64,000 bases of DNA. Source: Epichloe hybrida (taxonomy: Eukaryota > Ascomycota > Sordariomycetes > Hypocreales > Clavicipitaceae). Positions 34,457 to 46,900 of this stretch are shown here, in pieces. How positions within the stretch are numbered: position 1 is the stretch's first letter; each line of letters starts with the position of its first letter. Under the pieces are notes generated by a model. It searched no databases and was not told the DNA's origin. It was given only the letters and a program-made list of their open reading frames with translations. Both the position numbers and the translations under genes were made by a program. The stretch lies in NCBI GenBank assembly GCA_019022495.1, contig JAFEKR010000003.1, forward strand, positions 1,426,001 through 1,490,000, read 5' to 3'.

Positions 34457-37400
34457 TAACCCCCAAAAGACACGATGCTGGCCTACGATCGCGAGTAGCT
34501 CTGGAGCCTACACACAACAGAGGGGTCAATCAACTTGACGATATCGATCACAACAACGGCTAGGACTATCTTATCGTACAGAGATATCCTAGATTAAATA
34601 GTCTGTTAGATTAGAAGCAGCGCTTTAATTAAAGAAGGGGGGGGGGTTTTTCTCAATACATATTTCACAATATTAAATCTAATATTAGCCAAAGTAAGAG
34701 TTAATATTAGCCGAAGCTATTAATATTAGCTAAAGCAAAAGGGTAAGGCAAAAGTAAGAATTTAGTAGTGCGTGGTAGCTCTCGTAGAATCTAGCTATAT
34801 GTGGTCCCTTTATAGATTAATTAATTCTCTTGCCAAGATAACTAATATTGTTATCCCCTTGTTGTGATATCCCTATCCTTAAGCCTTAGCACTTATCATC
34901 GTGATCGCGTTTTTGGGCGCGCATCTTAAGGCACACAACATATATCTAGCATTAGTAGCAAAGTCTTATTAGCTTCTTAATAGCTTTAATATTAATATTA
35001 TACCCTAATTTATAAAGAACCTTATATAGTTATTAGATTAATAAATACCTAAATCAATAATATAATTACTATAATTTACTTTCTATAAGATAGCTCTAAG
35101 TAACTGCTTTCTCTTTTTACATAAGTAGTATCTAAGCGTGCCCTTATTTACGTATAATAAGGACTTTAATATTTCCTTATTATAGTGTATTTTTAAAGAT
35201 ATTAAAATTAATTTATAAGCAGTCTATATTATTAAGGGATAAGAGAAATAGAGTGTTTATTAGTATAACCTAAAAGAGAATATCTCTAAAAGGTGTAAGC
35301 ATATTAGCTACTCTAAGCGTAATAATTAGTTCTCCTATACTAAATCTAACTAATACCTTTTTCGCTATTAATTTATTAAGCTATAGTTTAGGTATTTAAC
35401 GTTATAAAGTAAGGAATTAAGGATGCCTTACTATAGAGAACTTTACGGCTTCTATATTAGGTATAATCCCTTAAAATATTATATAAGAATAGCAATCTTC
35501 TAGTATAAATATTACTAGAGCCTTACTTAAAAGTTCTTACTAAAAGGGGTCTTCTTTGCTTAGACTATAATAAGCTACTTAACTTATTAGGAATTAAACT
35601 ATTCTTTTATTATTAAGTTATATTCCATGATTAAAGAAGCTTATAAGTACTGGCCTATTTATACTATTAGGGCTGTTATTAAATCTAATGCTCTTTATAT
35701 ACTTAGTAATTTCATTATTAATAAGAGATTAAGGATTATATTCCCCTTTATACTATATAAGGAATAAATTATATAAGTTATTAGCTAGATCTATAAGGTA
35801 GTGGTTCTTAAAGCATTAATACGCTTTCTTATAGTTCTCTTCTAAGTGCTTTAATAACTAGTATCCTTCCTTACTATACATATAGTATTTCTTTATATAA
35901 GAATTTCCTTCTCTTCCTTATAGTTTTAAAGGGTATTAGGTCTTTTTTCCTTTCCTATTATATCTTTAGTTAGTCTAGAATTACTCTAGGGTTATAGCTT
36001 TAGTTAGGAATTAGTAGTAGTTTTTCCTTTCTTCCTTTATAAGTTAGAATATTATTCTAATCTATTTATAAAATTCTTATAATTCCTTTAGTAAGTCTAT
36101 AATAACTTCTCTATATTCTAGAATATTATTATAGGCTATTATAAGTTAATTCTAAAGTGCCCTTTTACTTTAGCTTACCTTAGGTACTACTTATTATAAG
36201 ATAGCTAGTCTTTTTATAAGATTATTAAAGTAATTAATTATTAATTTACTTAGGTTATCTTTTATTATTCCTTATAAAGTAAAATTATTTTATTTTAGGA
36301 GATATCTTTACTATATATCTTTAGTCTTAAATTATTCCCTTATATAGCTAATAAGCATAAGGAGGTCTTATAGTTAACTAGGTTTAGAGAGGTAGTCTAT
36401 ATAGTATTATAAAGCTTTACCTTTAAGTATAATCTTAAAGGCATAACTAGCTTATTTAGGTTAGATATTAAGTAATTTACACTTCCTATAGAATATTTAA
36501 AGCTTTAATTTAAGGATATTATAGTTATTAGCACTATAGAGTTATTCTTTAAGGTATACCTTTAATAGGTTTATAATTTACTTTAGTAAAGGTCTTTAAG
36601 TCTATAGGGGTCCTCTAGATACTTCCCTTTATATCTATAAAAGGGATAGTATAGTCTTTAGGAAGTAAGAGAGTAGCTTTATAAGGAGTAGCCTTAGGGT
36701 TTATTACTCTCTTTACTCTTTCTCTTCCCTATATTAGAGAGAAGGAAGTATAGTTCTCTAAGCTATACTAATAAAGGTAATATTAGCCTTAGGTAATTAG
36801 GGTTAACTTTATTAGTAATACTCCTACTTAGGGGTATTATTAGTAGTATTATTAGGGTGGTTTTACTAAATTATCTTAGGTAAAGGTATAGGCAGGGGGG
36901 TTACTTATAAATACTTATAAATAGTATCCTTTAGTGCCCTTAATTCTAGATTAATTAACTTTCTTATAGGAGATTAGCTTATTAATCCCTTTAATAGTAA
37001 TTATACTAATAGGTAAGGTAAAGGGGTTAGTTATTAGGATCTAATATTACTATTATCTAATAGATTATAGAAGAATTCTTTATTTTATAAGTTTTTCCTA
37101 AACTATATATACTTCTTCCTAGCCTCTTTAATTTCTTTAAGAGTTTAAAATTAAAATTCTTCCTAGTTTACTACTTCTTTAAGGTTATTTACTATCTTTA
37201 TACCTTTTCTAATAGTTATATATACTTTATTATAAAGAAAATAGTCTTAAAGTCTATTCTAGGAAAGGTCTCTCCTATTTATAAACTTATCTCTTAACTA
37301 TCTATAGAAGTTATTACTAAATTTAAAGAATAGTGTTTTTCTAAATAACCTTTACTCCCTATATTATTTAGTCTTTATAAGGATATAAAGACTAATTTCC

Positions 37401-38043
37401 TTTAGTATTATTATCTCTTTATATTTAAAGCTCTTTATTTATTAAAGTAGTTTCTTTATAATATATTATTTAAGTCTTATAGGGATATAGGGGTATAGAT
37501 TAGTGTAAATAAGGGTTTTCTCTTTATTAGGGTATTTATTACTATCTCTAGCTTTAATACCTTCTATAGTATTATTATAGCTATTACTCTTACTAGGAAC
37601 TCTAAATTAACTAGAGGTCCTAGATAGTCTAGCTATATCTAATATTCTAATTAATTAAAGAGGAGTAGATCTTTAATGTAAGGGGATAGGAGGGGTATAG
37701 ACATGAATTATATAACTTATATTCTAGTGTGAAGGATTGTGATATAAGGTAGTTAACTTTAAATGCGTAATAGAACGTATGATAAAGAAAGATAAGGGGA
37801 TAGCTTAGCTACTAGTATTAAACCCTTCTTTATTATTTTAAAATCCATATAGATATAGATATTAATACTAAAGTAAGAAGAGAGCTATATTATACCTTTC
37901 TATTAGCATAACTTATTATTAAACGTAGCCCTCCTATTTTATAAGGCAAGTTATCATTAGGCAAGCTACCTTTTCTAATTAACCTTGCTAATCTATGGTG
38001 TTTAAAGACTATATAGTTATCTATAAAGGTAACCACTAATTAG

Positions 38044-38333
38044 TGTTAGTATTATAGGGTATTGAATTTAATGCAATAAGGTTATAAGCCTAAAGAATAG
38101 TATTATTATTAATTATTTATTCTAGGCTACGTTATGTGTGTATATAGAAAGAGAAGTTAAAAGCTAGAATTCGTAATAATAAAAAAGAAAGGGGGCTGCG
38201 CGTTTAGGGCCCTATATTTCCTAGCTAATTAACAGGCTAGGTTACGGGTCACGTGTAGGGCCCGCGCGCGGCCTAAGCTTTTGCTAGGTAATTGCGGCTG
38301 CGACGCGCGATTGATATCACATTTGTTCCAACA
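38044..38333 (-). mobile_element. Copia B 5' LTR
   Basis: This 290-base LTR is followed by duplication GTAAG (38334-38338). Bases 38,225-38,333 keep CpG, CpA and TpG (GCGGCTGCGACGCGCGATTG), where the partner LTR at 25,150-25,197 is RIPed. Confidence 0.85.
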
Positions 38334-41300
38334 GTAAGTTAAGGGTCTTTAAGGTATCTAGGCTATTACGTTTAGTAAAGGCCTTATTAACCTTCCTAAT
38401 AGTATAAAGCCTCTTAATCTCTTTAGTAGCCTTCTATACTATAATCACACGCTATGTAATATTAGGTAATAGTAAGGACTTATTTATTATACATAGGTAA
38501 GCTCTAAAGATAAGGAGAGTTAGGATAAGGCTATTAGGGCCTACAGTGTTATTTAAGGCCTTTATTACTATTTATAAGGTAATAGGTTTAGGTATTATAG
38601 AATATTCACGCCTAATTATATTATAGGCCCTTTAGAGTAGCTTATAATACCTTTTAACCTTCCTAATACTATAGTATACCTTAATAAGAACTTCCTTAAT
38701 TAAAATTAATATTAAAGCTATAAATTATCTCAATTTATTACTATAGAAGTTTATTCTAGTGTCTATAGTAATAAAATCTAGAGGGCCTAGATAAGCATTA
38801 ATCTAGCATATCTAGAGGGCTTCCTAGGTTATTTTCATAGAGATATTATTAAGGAATTTCACCGCATTAAACACTATAGCTATATCTATAGCGTAAAGTA
38901 TAGGGCGGTTACTATTAAGCTAGAAAACATTTACTATTACTTTATAGTTAAAGCTATACTTATCCTTAAGGGTAAATTTAAAGTAATTAGGGCTATTTAC
39001 ATATATCTAGCATTAGTAGTAAAGTCTTATTAGCTCCTTAATAGCCTTAATATTAATATTATACCCTAATTTATAAAGAACCTTATATAGTTATTAAATT
39101 AATAAATACCTAAAGTAATAATATAATTACTATAACTTGCCTTCTATAAGATAGCTCTAAGTAACCACTTCCTCTTTCTATATAACTAGTATTTAAGCAT
39201 ACCCTTATTTATATATAATAGGGACTTTAATATTTCCTTATTATAGTGTATTTTTAGAGATATTAAAATTAATTTATAGGTAATCTATATTATTAAGGGA
39301 TAAGAGAAATAAAGTATTTATTAGTATAACCTAAAAGAGAATATCCCTAAAAGGGGTAGGTATATTAGTTACTCTAAGCGTAATAATTAGTTCTCCTACG
39401 CTAAATCTAACTAATGCCTTTTTTGCTATTAATTTATTAAGCTATAGTTTAGGTATTTAATATTGTAAAGCAAGGAATTAAGAATACCTTACTATAGAGA
39501 ACTTTATAGCTCCTATATTAGGTATAATCCCTTAAAATATTATAAAAGAATAGTAATCTTCTAGTATAAATATTATTAAAGCTTTCCTTAAGAGTTCTTA
39601 CTAAAAGGGGTCTTCTTTACTTAGACTATAATAAACTACTTAACTTATTAGGAATTAAACTATTCTTTTACTATTAAGTTATATTCTATAATTAAAGAAG
39701 CTTATAGGTACTAGCCTATCTATACTATTAGGGCTATTATTAAATCCAATACTTTTTATATACTAGGTAATTTTATTATTAATAAGGGATTAAGGTTTAT
39801 ATTCCCCTTTCTACTATATAAGAAATAAATTATATAAGTTATTAGCTACATCTATAAGGTAGTAGTTCTTAAAGCGTTAATACGCTTTCTTATAGTTCTC
39901 TTTTAGGTGCTTTTATAACTAGTATCCTTCCTTACTATATATATAGTATTTCTTTATATAAGAATCTCCTTCTCTTCCTTATAGTTTTAAAGGGTATTAG
40001 GTCTCTTTTCCTTTCCTATTATATCTTTAGTTAGTCTAGAATTACTCTAAGGTTATAGCTTTAGTTAGGAATTATTTATAGTTTTTCTTCCCTTTCTTAA
40101 TAAGTTAGATTATTATTCTAATCTATTTATAAAATTCTTATAGTCCCTTTAGTAAGTTTATAATAACTTCTCTATATTCTAGAATATTATTATAGGCTAT
40201 TATAAGTTAATTCTAAAGTGCCCTTTTACTTTAGCTTACCTTAGGTACTACCTATTATAAGATAGCTAGCTTCTTTATAAGATTATTAAAATAATTAATT
40301 ATTAATTTACTTATATTATTATTCCTTATTCCTTCTAAAGTAAAATTATTCTATTCTAGGAGATATCTTTACTATATATCTTTAGTCTTAAATTATTCCC
40401 TTATATAGCTAATAAGTATAGGGAGGTCTTATAGTTAACTAAGTTTAAAGAGGTAGTTTATATAGTATTATAAAGATTTGCCTTTAAGTATAATCTTAAA
40501 GATATAACTAGCTTATTTAGGTTAGATATTAAGTAATTTATACTTCCTATAAAATATTTAAAGCTTTAATTTAAGAATATTATAGTTATTAGCACTATAA
40601 AGTTATTCTTTAAGGTATACCTTTAATAAGTCTATAATTTACTTTAGTAAAGGTCTCTTAGTCTATAAGGGTTCTCTAAATACCTTTCTTTATATTTATA
40701 AAAGAGGTAGTATAGTCTTTAGGAAGTAAAAGGGTAGCTTTATAAGGAGTAGCCTTAGGGTTTATTATTCCCTTTAATCTTCCTTTCCCTTATATTAGGG
40801 AGAAGGAAGTATAGTCCTCTAAGCTATACTAATAAAGGTAATATTAACCCTAGGTAGTAAGGGTTAACTCTATTAGTAATACTCCTACTTAGAGGTATTA
40901 TTAGTAGTATTATTAGGGTAGTTTTACTAAATTATCTTAGGCAGAGGTATAGGCAAGGGTATTACTTATAGATACTTATAAATAGTATCCTTTAGTGCCC
41001 TTAATTCTAGATTAATTAACCTTCTTATAGGAGATTAGCCTATTAATCCCTTTAATAGTAATTATACTAATAGGTAGGGTAAAGGGGTTAGTTATTAGAA
41101 TTTAATATTACTATTATCTAGTAAATTATAGAAGAATTCTTTATTCTATAGGTTTTTCTAAAACTATATATACTTCTTCCTAGCCTTTTTAATTTCCTTT
41201 AGTGCCCTTAATTCTAGATTAATTAACCTTCTTATAGGAGATTAGCCTATTAATCCCTTTAATAGTAATTATACTAATAGGTAGGGTAAAGGGGTTAGTT

Positions 41301-42314
41301 ATTAGAATTTAATATTACTATTATCTAGTAAATTATAGAAGAATTCTTTATTCTATAGGTTTTTCTAAAACTATATATACTTCTTCCTAGCCTTTTTAAT
41401 TTCTTTAAGAGTTTAAAATAAAATTCTTCTTAGTTTACTACTTCTTTAAGGTTATTTACTATCTTTATACCTTTTCTAATAGTTATATATACTTAATATA
41501 AAGAAGATAGTCTTAAAGTCTATTCTAGGAAAGGTCTCTCCTATTTATAAACTTATCTCTTAACTATTTATAGAAGTTATTACTAAATTTAGAGAATAGT
41601 GTTTTTCTAAATAACCCTTACTCCTTATATTATTTAGTCTTTATAAGGATATAAAGACTAATTTCCTTTAGTATTATTATCTCTTTATATTTAAAGCTTT
41701 TTATTTATTAGAGTAGTTTCTTTATAATATACTATTTAAGTCTTCTAGAGATATAAGGGTATAAATTAGTGTAAATAGGGGTTTTCCTTTTATTAGGGTG
41801 TTTATTACTATCTCTAGCTTTAATACCTTCTATAGTATTATTATAGCTATTACTCTTACTAGGAACTTTAAATTAACTAGAGGTCCTAGACACTCTAGCT
41901 ATATCTAATATTCTAATTAGATTAAAGAGGAGCAAATCTTTAATATAAGGGGATAGGAGGGGTGTAGATATAAATTATATAACTTATATTTTTCTAATAT
42001 AAAGGATTACAAGGTAAGGCAGTTAACTTTAAATATATAATAAAATATATTACAAAGAAAAGATAAGGGAATAGCTTAGCTACTAGTATTAAACCTTTCT
42101 TTATTATTTTAGAATTCATATAAATATAGATATTAATACTAAAGTAAGAAGAGAGCTATATTATACCTTTTCGTTAGTATAACTTATTATTAAATATAGC
42201 CCTCCTATTTTATAGGGTAAGTTATTATTAGGTAAGCTACCTTTTCTAATTAACCTTACTAATCTATAGTGTTTAAAGACTACGTAGTTATTTATAAAGG
42301 TAACTACTAATTAG

Positions 42315-42603
42315 TGTTAGTTTCACAGGGTATTAAATTTAATATAAGAAGGTTATGAGCCTAAAGAATAGTATTATTATTAATTATCTATTCTAGGCTA
42401 CGTTGTATATGCGTAGAAAAGAGAAGTTAAAAGCTAGAATTCATAATAAAAGAAAAGAAAGGGGGCTATGTGTTTATAGCCCTATATTTCCTAGCTAATT
42501 AACAGGCTAGGTTATAGGTCACGTGTGGGGCCTACGCGTAGCCTAAGCTTTTGCTAGGTAATTGCGGCTGCGACGCGCAATTGATATTACCTTTGTTCCA
42601 ACA
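42315..42603 (-). mobile_element. Copia A 5' LTR
   Basis: This 289-base LTR is followed by duplication AGACT (42604-42608). Its outer end again keeps GCGGCTGCGACGCGC, unlike the partner at 20,950-20,993. Confidence 0.85.
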
Positions 42604-43060
42604 AGACTTTTTAATTATTTAGTATTTTAAGGTTTTTTAAAATATTAATAAAATAAAATAACTTTCTCTTTTATATTTTTAAATATTATAATAAAAGTAA
42701 TTATAATATATAAAATAAAAGTAAGTCCTAGTAATATATCTTAAAATAGGGTTAACTAACTATAATAAAGCTTATTAAAGTTAATATAGTTATTAAAGTA
42801 ATTATAGTATATAAAATAAAAGTAAGTCTTAGTATTATATCTTAAAATAAGTTATTATAGTTATAATAAAGCTTATTAAAGTTATTATAGTTATTAAAAT
42901 AGTTATAGTATATAAAATATAAGTAAGTCTTAGTATTATATCTTAAAATAAGTTTAACTAACTATAATAAAGCTTATTAGAGTTATTATAGTTATTAAAG
43001 TAATTATAATATATAAAATAAAAGTGAGTCCTATTATTGTTAAAAATAAGACCTATTTTT
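42604..43060 (+). mobile_element. hAT-like element (hAT-3), probable right part, with 100-base tandem repeats
   Basis: This sequence lies directly after the right duplication of Copia A, so it should continue hAT-3 (20278-20704). It consists of about four units of roughly 101-120 bases, each holding AAAAGTAAGTCYTAGT and AATAAAGCTTATTA segments. The same motif class occurs in hAT-1, hAT-2 and 55,441-55,700. The expected CTCTG end plus CTTATTAG was not found, so the right boundary is a guess. Confidence 0.45.
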
Positions 43061-43900
43061 AGCCCTTTCTAGTTGAAAGAACCTTCTTATTACTAGCTTG
43101 CTTTGCAAGTCTAACAGCTGCACTACAGCTGTTAACGGTCGCGAAGGTAGCTATCAATAGCTACGTCGCAGCTGTTAACAGCTGCGTCCGACCGTGTGGA
43201 TGACTAATTAGTTAATTACGTTGTGGTTACAAGTGTAGCTATAACTACGCCACTAGTAATTAGGTAAGCTAGGATAATGTAAGCTAGGGTGACGTAAGCA
43301 GGTTACCCTACACGTAACTTACCCTATAGCTATCTTTAATAGTGATTTTCTCTTTATCTAGAGGTTGTATGAAAGTTTTATATATAGCAAATTAAAGCTT
43401 AAAGATAGGGCTTTCTCTTTATATAACGTTATTTTTTAAACCAAAAGTTAGTACATACGGGTTGCTAGCTAGTATAGTAGTAAGTTGATTTTTGGTTTTT
43501 GCATATAAATGAATTTTGCGGAAAATCAAAAGTGGCCTGTAAGACCCTGTTAGTGGCCTAAATCTACTAATAAGGTTAGTAGGTCTATAAGAGAAAGAAC
43601 ATCTTTTTAACTAGCTAAATAACTAGTCCTCTTAACTAATAACAGCCGCATTGCCTATACAATATATCTAAAATTAATTCTATTACTCTATAAGATATTA
43701 TAAAAGTAATCTAAATTAAATTCTATTAGTTAATAACTGCTATAACCTTCCGTTACGTTACGTTAATTAATTTAACATTGCGGCCCTATTAGTCCCTAAC
43801 CGTAGAGCTTGCACCTATATAGCTGTTACTAGCTAGTAACTAGCTTCTTATATCTTAATAGGTTATGAGCCTGGCTTTATTACTATAAATTCCTTTTAGG
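43061..43900. other. Mixed-composition spacer with palindromic CAGCTG-rich block
   Basis: Part of this is un-RIPed. Bases 43,070-43,340 are GC-richer and include repeated GTTAACAGCTG / CAGCTGTTAAC inverted motifs (43,117-43,190). The rest is AT-rich, with AAACCAAAAGT and TTTTTGGTTTTT in inverted arrangement (43,440-43,500). It may hold the 5' LTR of Copia C, but I could not define LTR ends because the 3' LTR is absent. No gene was recognised. Confidence 0.4.
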
Positions 43901-46900
43901 TTACTTTATGTACAAATAAAGAAGACTTCCCTTCTATAAAAAAGGAAGGACCCGCGAGATAGAAGCTTTTCCCTCCTATAAAAAAGGAAAATAGATACCA
44001 AAGGAAAGGGAAAGGGACCTGTAATCCCTAACCCTAGTGCGCAAGAGGTTCTAAATAACTAGCTAAAAGCGCAGGCTATTAAGCAACAAGCAACTATAGA
44101 CTAGTTATTAGAGAAGCTAGAACGCCTATCTATAACTGTAAATAGTCGTATAGAGGGTGTGGAATCTAATAAGCCTGCTAGTTAGCAGTAAGATTAGCAG
44201 CCTGTTCAAGAACAACAAGCTGAATCTAGCTCCGTACAAGCAACCTTTAATAATTTAATTATTAAGGAATTTAATAAGAGGGTTTATGGCTTCCTAGAGA
44301 CTACTAGGCTTAAAGGAGCTGAAAATTTCGAATAATGGAAACAAGCCCTAACTATCTAATTTAGAGCTTTAGGCATACCTAATTTTCTAGATAATCTGGA
44401 GAGTTCTAGGGCGCTAGAGGATCCAGATTAAGCTATTATCCTTACATTACTAAGGGATAGTTATACGGAAGGACCCTAAGCCACTATAACTTAGCAAAAA
44501 TTACCTAAAGAAGCCTATAATTTACTTATAAGGCAATATTCATATAGCGTTAAAATCCAGAGGGGGTCCCTATATTTAGAATTTTATAACCTAATTTTTT
44601 AAGAGTTTAAGAGGACTCTAGAGTCCTTTAATACAGTCTTTAATAATCTACTAGCTAGATTATCAATTTCTAGGGTCCTAATTGCTCCGATAGATCAGGT
44701 TAATTAATATCTTTAATCCCTAAAATCAACCTTCCCTTAGTGGGCTGAGAGGCAACGATTTAGCATACATATAAATAGGGCTATAGGGGCTCCCCTAGAA
44801 GCCCTAAATCTTTAATTTTTAATGGCAGACTTTCTAGTAAAACAGAGGGATAAATTATCTATGGTATCTAAAGCCCTGAATTATAGGGCTAAAAACCTTG
44901 AAAAGGGTGCTAAAGAAAAAGAAAAAGCCCCTAAGGATTAGAAGAAAAAAGGAGGCTCTGAAGAAAATAAGGGCTCTTCTGATTCTAATTCTTCTTCTAA
45001 TAAGAAGAAGAAGAAGAAGTAAAAAGGTCAAAAATTAGATAAAAAGGATAATAAAGAGACCTCTCCAGAGGGATCTTTTATGCTAGGAAATTATAACCTT
45101 TCTAATAGTGGTCTTAAACTATATAAGAAGCCTAGCCTTTATAAGACTAGTTATAAGAGCTCTAGTAAAAGTAGCTCTGATTCTAGCTCTTCTAAATTAG
45201 ATAATAATAAAAAACAAGAAATTAAAACCTTAAATGGTTTTAATTATTACAGCAAAGACATAAAAAAGGCCCTATTATATAATATAGGTTTAACTATACA
45301 TATAGTTAATTCAAGGGAGGTCTTTAAGGATTATACCCCCTATAAAAAGGGGGAATCCGACCCTATTATAACTAGTGGTGGCCCTATTTACGCAAAGGGT
45401 CACGGTAGTGCTGTTTTTAAGGTCTTATATTACAACCCTAGATATAGAAAAACATGGTTTTTTCTTTCACATTAAAACCCAATCTACGCCTAAGTTATCT
45501 AAAGGGCCCTGTAATAATTCGCATTATATCTGACCTTTTACCTACGCCGCTTTTAAGGGTCATAGCTATCCGATTAGCTACCCTATAGAGGTTCAAATTC
45601 CCTCTAAAAAGCCGAATTAGGCTTCTGATTTAGACGAAATCGACGAAAATGATGATGATATTGAAGAAATCGTACGGGATGATTTAGGGGAATTAGTCCC
45701 TTCTTCTTCGCCTATAGCCCTAGGTTGGGTCCCTTATAAATCTAAGGAAATAGATTTAGGGGTGTTAGAGGGCCCTAGTGGAGGAAAAGGGTCCCTAATA
45801 CCTCTCCAAGAGGCCTGTGGTTCTCAAGGGGCCTAGCAGGGGACTAGTGAAGAGGGCCCTAGTCTAGATCCTAATTTAGACCCTAAGGATCTTCAATATC
45901 AACGGTTGTTAGAACTAGCTGGCCTATGGCATGTACGATTAGGGCACCTAGGTCTTCCTTTACTAAAGAAAACTAGCCTTATAACTAAAGGAATTCCTGA
46001 TTTTTCTAAAATTAAGGATAAGGATTTTAGATGTATTGCTTGTGATTAATCCAAGGCAGTTAGAAGACCTAGGAAGTTAGCTATCCCTGACCCCCCTAGA
46101 GCTCTAGATCGAATAGAGGGGGATACGCTAAAAATCAGTCCTACGCCGTACAATAAACAGTCAATTTGCTTATTTTTAGTTGATCAAAAGACTAGATATA
46201 AGTGGGTTATCTTATTACCTAATAAGGAAGGCCTAACTGTTTATAAGGCTATTAAAGGCTTCTTTAGAGGGCTTAAAAATTAACTAGGTTAATATCCTAG
46301 GCACCTTTACTTTAATGGGGGCTAAGAAATTAATTCTAGTTATTAAGCTTAGTTAAATTCTAAAGGGATTAAATTTACGACTTCTAGTCCCTATATCTAT
46401 AAGTAAAATAGATTAGCAGAACGTTTAATTTATACTATTCTAGATTAATTAAGGGCTACTATCTAGTAGGCAAAATTACCGTTATTCTTATAGTGTTTTA
46501 TATTACCTATAGTTATTAACCTTATTAATATAACTGCTAATACTACTAAGGATAAAAGCCCTGAACAACTACTATCTAGGGAGCTAAATTAGCCTTATAT
46601 AACTAATATTAGTAGTATTAGAGCTATAGGATCTTACTATGAGGTTCTAATCCCCCTAGAAAAACAACCTAAAGCCTAGAAGTTAGTAGCTAGGACTATC
46701 CCTAGAAGACTTTTAGCTACACTAGGTTCCAACACCTACCTAGTGTACATCCCCTCTAAAAGGCTAGTTACAAAGACTAGCTTTATTAAGATTATAAAAC
46801 CTATAGGCCCTGTTTCTAAAGGCTTACCTAGGATTTCTATAGGGGATAACCCTTTAGAGGGGGAAAATAATCTAGAAAATAAAAATCAATAATATCTAGA

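Larger units (their letters stand above)
33865..34937. mobile_element. 1.07-kb insertion with largely un-RIPed sequence, containing a MITE
   Basis: Copia A reads GCTATTTACATATATCTAGC at 38,990. Copia B has this interrupted after TTTACAT (33864) and resumes at ACATATATCTAGC (34938), so an insertion with a 4-base ACAT repeat is implied. CpA and TpG are common inside it, unlike the surrounding DNA. It contains a G10 run near 34,640, and its outer parts match nothing else here. A solo LTR starting TGTCAAGCGG (33867) is possible but unproven. The true ends are uncertain by a few bases. Confidence 0.55.
24908..38333 (-). mobile_element. Copia B: complete Ty1/Copia element nested inside Copia A
   Basis: LTRs lie at 24908-25197 and 38044-38333, flanked by GTAAG on both sides (24903-24907 and 38334-38338). 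The uninterrupted Copia sequence near 27,980 (TCTAAGTAGCAAGTTAAGGG) shows the empty target site. It confirms that Copia B entered Copia A at that point.

Internal sequence occupies 25198-28053 and 33272-38043. It is interrupted by hAT-2, LINE-like copy 2 and the 33,865-34,937 insertion. Removing these leaves about 6.7 kb, the same as Copia A. The integrase remnant near 33,560-33,860 (- strand) is cut by the 33,865 insertion. All frames are closed. Confidence 0.85.
20705..42603 (-). mobile_element. Copia A: complete Ty1/Copia element split by nested insertions
   Basis: Identical-family LTRs lie at 20705-20993 (3' in coding sense) and 42315-42603 (5'), and the flanks are AGACT on both sides (20700-20704, 42604-42608). 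Internal sequence occupies 20994-24907 and 38339-42314, giving about 6.8 kb once hAT-1 and Copia B are removed.

On the - strand, integrase core remnants lie at about 38,690-38,990 (I-D-T-R and Y-L-G-P segments). RNase H remnants lie at about 21,540-21,950. Gag should occupy the right third. Every frame is closed by TAA/TAG. The leader left of 42315 contains CTAATTAGTGGTTACC on the coding strand, shared with Copia B and Copia D. Confidence 0.85.

Noticed and set aside
34290..34529. 79-codon - strand frame across the MITE right end
   Set aside because: It exists only because the MITE is un-RIPed. It crosses the inverted repeat and has no protein features.
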